Source: Isochrysis galbana (taxonomy: Eukaryota > Haptophyta > Isochrysidales > Isochrysidaceae). Taken from it: a DNA stretch of 64,000 nucleotides. How positions within the stretch are numbered: position 1 is the first letter of the stretch; every line of letters starts with the position of its first letter. This document shows, in pieces, positions 61,077 to 64,000 of this stretch. The notes under the pieces were generated by a model. The model did no database searches. It saw only the letters and a program-made list of their open reading frames with translations, and was not told the origin of the DNA. Both the position numbers and the translations under genes were made by a program. The stretch is from assembly GCA_018136815.1 (NCBI GenBank), contig CM030940.1, positions 753,418-817,417 of the forward strand, written 5' to 3'.

Positions 61077-63530
61077 AGTCGAGTATGTGGTAGAGCCGTG
61101 CGATGCGGCTTGGCCCTAAAGGGATTTATTGCGGTATTGCAAGGTCGAAAGTCTCTCGGAAAAGACGGGCTCCGTTCGGAGGATTCCGTCTGCTTAGTGG
61201 TACAACCCGCCTTTGCAGGTCTACGGGCCAAGGGCGCGGCTTGGTGTCCAAGTGGCGCTCGAAGAGCGCGTGGGAAAGAGCCGGACCCCAAAAAATCGCT
61301 GACGAGTTGCGTTGAGGGCCTTAGAGCCGACACGTGGATTGCGGCCGGGGAATGAGCTATGCACTCGACACAGAGGCGTGCCTTGTTCGGCGCCGAACCC
61401 GCGGGGTAGGGGCGGGGACCGAGGGTATCCATGACGTGATGTACATAGGCGCATAGATCTAGGATTTTGCAGCTGCGTCGGCGCTCTTCAACGCGCTGTC
61501 CCGAGGCACGTCCATGCAATGCCTGGAAGGGTCGCACAAGGCGGTGCTGGTCTCGCATTTGTCCTGCACTCGTCTCTCCTCCGATGAGTCCCGATGAGCA
61601 GCGTGAGTTAATGAAGTGTCGCATGGGGAGAGTCAAGGGGAAGCATGAGCGAGGGGAGCGGTGTGCGTGGTTGGTCGCTGTCTTTTGCGGTGGGACGGCT
61701 GGTTTTCGCGTTGATAAGTGGCTCATGGGCTGCCACGTGCTGTTGGTGGGTGCTCGCGGGCGGGGGCCGACCACCACCGCGCTCTTGCTGGGGCACGGCG
61801 AAGGAGAGCCTGCCACGCCAGTTCGGTCGCCATCGCTCGGCTCCCACTTCGGATGGCGGGAAAAGCCGGCGGGGGGGGAACTTCGCCGAGTGTGGTAAAA
61901 AATATTGTGACTCCCCGATGCACCGATGGGATGTGACGTGTGTTGTGCGAGTGGTGGTGGTGGTATGGCTGTGGTTGCGTTTAGGGTTTAGGGCGCAGCG
62001 TTACCCCGCCCCACCGGCGAGGCGATAGCTGGCCCGTGCCGGAGGTCGGCGTGGCGGAGCCGGCGGGACGAGTGGCGTGCGCGGAGGTGCCGCCGGCGAT
62101 GGCCACACGTTCCGCACGAAGAGCACGCTAGCCCACGCCACTAGCGGCGGCGCTCACCTCCACCTCGACTATTCGTGGCGCGCCGCCGAGGCAGACGTCG
62201 AGTCGGAGTGGCGGTGGCGGGTCGCCCGGGCGGGCACGGGCGGACACCCGCACACGTCGAGGCGTCGCCCTCGGCCGCGTCGACCATCGCAATCAACAAT
62301 CAACGCGTTGGACGCGATGAGCGATGAGCCGGCCGTCGCCTGTCAGAGCGATGCTCGTTTCCACTTTGGGAACGAGTCGCGCGAAGCGGCGCACCGGCGG
62401 CTAGCGCGGCGCATGGTTCATCCGGGGAGCCCGGAACGGGCTCATCGGGGGAACGGGGGAGGCCAAGGACGGGCGGCATTTGATGTGGACGGGAGAAGTG
62501 CACGGAACGCGAATCGGAGTGACGGAGAGCGCGAGAGAGGGCGCGGCGAGCAGATACTGCCGGTTCGGGACTCGTAGGGGCTCGTAGACTCGAAAGGGTT
62601 ACTAGGAAGACTCGGGGCTTGGGGTACTCAGGGGGTCTGCAGGCCACCAACAGGCGCGCTCAACGGTGATGGGTCCATAGGAACAGATTGAATCAATCTC
62701 TAGTGGGTGATTTCTAGCGAGAGACCACACACAAGGCACTACTGGGGGCTCAAGGGTACGAGGGGTCACGGCATGGCTTCGATCGGAGAGCGCTGCGACG
62801 GCTGCTGGGTGCGTACGAAGACACGCCACACCACTTTCTAACATAAACAAGGACAACACGTAATAAACAGGGGAGCGAAAGCCACGGTGGGTCAACAGAG
62901 AGAGCAAAGAAGGAACCAATTGGCCGGAAGAGAACTCGTCGTCCTAGAGAAGAATTGCACACAGAAAAGGCGCGAAAGGGATTCGTCCATGCTTAGTGAA
63001 GATCCTATAAGATTCATCGGCGAATAGCGTCTCAACGCGAGCACAGCGGCGTGCACTTTACCTATAGCTTTTCGTAGCTTAGCCATGGAGTAGCTGGTAG
63101 ACTTAAATGAAAAGTCTAGAAGCTTACAGAGGTGTTAGACTTACAGAGTTTAGACGCTTGAGGTTCTTGAGGGTGTACTTTAGCAAGCAAGATGCTCGCT
63201 ACTTCCTTGGTCTTCATCGACACGTGCTTACTACTCCCTTGATCTCCATGCCTGGGTGATCAGTCCAGAGCTAGAGCATATTCATATTCCGCGAGTAGAA
63301 AGAAGCCTGTCTATAGCTGTAGAAGCTGAAGCTGCTTGGCCACGTGGGTATGATGGTAGACAGACCAACATTGAATGAAGTGTAGTGATTGATAAAAGCG
63401 TGGAGACGTCGTAGACGTATAGATAGACATAAGAACGAAGATTGATGATTTACCATCGCGGTTATAACGGTAGAGCGGAGCAGCGCAATAGCGAAATAGA
63501 CTGTAGACCTGTAGAGGCTCGCGAATGCGA
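61077..63530. other. long intergenic region, no gene recognised
   Basis: 61,077-61,420 is the 3' flank of the methyltransferase gene. 61,420-62,600 is GC-rich; the open stretches there (for example 62,077-62,577) have Arg/Ala/Gly shadow composition and no family. 61,979-61,992 contains TTTAGGGTTTAGGG, a single pair of telomere-like units. 62,600-63,530 is closer to 50% A/T and featureless, with short TAGA/GTAGA repeats at 63,090-63,170. No RNA gene or element end was identified. Confidence 0.4.
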
Positions 63531-63534
63531 CAAG

Positions 63535-63990
63535 CTCAGGGGGCAGGTGAGGCTGGGGCATGGCCCTGGCCCCTCCTGCCTCTCCCTCGCTGGCTCTCGC
63601 GCCCTTGCCGGTCGACTGGAGCTGGCTGGGGGCTCCTGATCAGGGGGGGCCAGGGGGAGGAGGGGTTGGGCCAAAGTGAGAGGCTGAGAGCAGCTGGAAG
63701 CTGGCCAACGCGCGCGCCAGGGCGTGCGATCTGTGCCGGACTCTCGGCAGGGAGAGTCTGGGCAGTCTGGGTGAGTCCCCCCTGCATGCCAAGAGGCAGC
63801 GCAGGGGGGTGGATGGTTCTCGCCCCCCATGAGGGGAGTCGAGAGAGTGGGGGGGGCGCGAGGCCCCCCTCCATGGCGACCAATCATAAGATTCGTGAGA
63901 GGCAGGGAGTAATGCATGGCTGCGAGGCGGAACGCAAGGCCGCGCGAGTGGCAAGCATATTAAAAACTTTTGTTCACTCATACACAGTTG
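63535..63990 (+). mobile_element. repeat B copy followed by a retroelement 3' end
   Basis: 63,560-63,895 is related to 23,490-23,803 (GCTGGCTCTCGCGCCC, GGTCGACTGGAGCTGGC, CCAGGGCGTGCGATCTGTGCCG, CTCCATGGCGACCAATCATAAGATT). It is followed by the terminal signature at 63,935-63,975 (AAGGCCGCGCGAGTGGCAAGCATATTAAAAAC then TTTTG). The window ends inside or just after this element. Confidence 0.7.
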
Positions 63991-64000
63991 CACATTATGT

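Noticed and set aside
61979-61992. Telomeric repeat TTTAGGG
   Set aside because: Only two units; no array, so not a telomere or clear interstitial telomere.

Overview
The window is nuclear DNA of a GC-rich, repeat-laden unicellular eukaryote. A haptophyte alga (Emiliania/Chrysochromulina/Prymnesium-like) is the best guess. The gene set supports this: a sphingolipid C9-methyltransferase, a tubulin polyglutamylase complex subunit (implying a flagellum or cilium), a twin-arginine lumenal-type FKBP (implying a plastid), an Rxt3-type histone deacetylase subunit and plant-like SPC24. Spliceosomal introns are short to medium, mostly GT-AG with one apparent GC-AG, and there are no operons. All gene models were spliced by eye and checked by exon phase arithmetic. 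The species assignment is inference.

Host genes, left to right: a possible small gene (208-605, -); an ABCG half-transporter (2123-3940, +); a four-GYF-domain protein (8947-11274, -); a large multi-exon protein with a cysteine-protease-like region, a U-box and two zinc-binding regions (13.7-18.5 kb, +); an Rxt3-domain subunit (21.3-22.5 kb, +); a membrane-anchored GH3 glycosidase in eight exons (25.2-29.4 kb, -); a PDZ+FKBP peptidyl-prolyl isomerase (31.6-32.7 kb, +); mitochondrial ribosomal protein uL15m (35956-36924, -); a UBA-like protein in two exons (39.0-40.7 kb, -); kinetochore SPC24 in four exons (45.8-46.8 kb, +); TPGS2 in four exons (52.5-53.6 kb, -); a small coiled-coil ORF (54.3-54.7 kb, -); and the C9-methyltransferase in nine exons (58.3-61.1 kb, +).

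Between the genes lies a dense layer of mobile DNA. It includes fragments of at least two related non-LTR retrotransposon families whose ORF1 starts Met-Glu-Arg-Ala and can run into CCCH fingers and the start of an endonuclease. Many short 5'-truncated 3' ends share one terminal signature, and one carries a clean 17-bp target duplication. Two non-autonomous hAT-type elements have 8-bp target duplications, one of them with a matching empty site elsewhere in the window. A MULE-type element has a 9-bp duplication and carries a GC-rich passenger. There are also hAT and Mutator-like transposase fragments, a tRNA-like SINE, palindromic short elements, minisatellites and very long (GA)n/(CT)n tracts. 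Several of these tracts lie directly upstream of start codons.

The host genes are mostly single-copy housekeeping or surface functions and do not form one pathway. The most novel items are the protease-like/U-box protein, the polytopic membrane-anchored GH3 enzyme, and the transposable element families whose ends can be read exactly.
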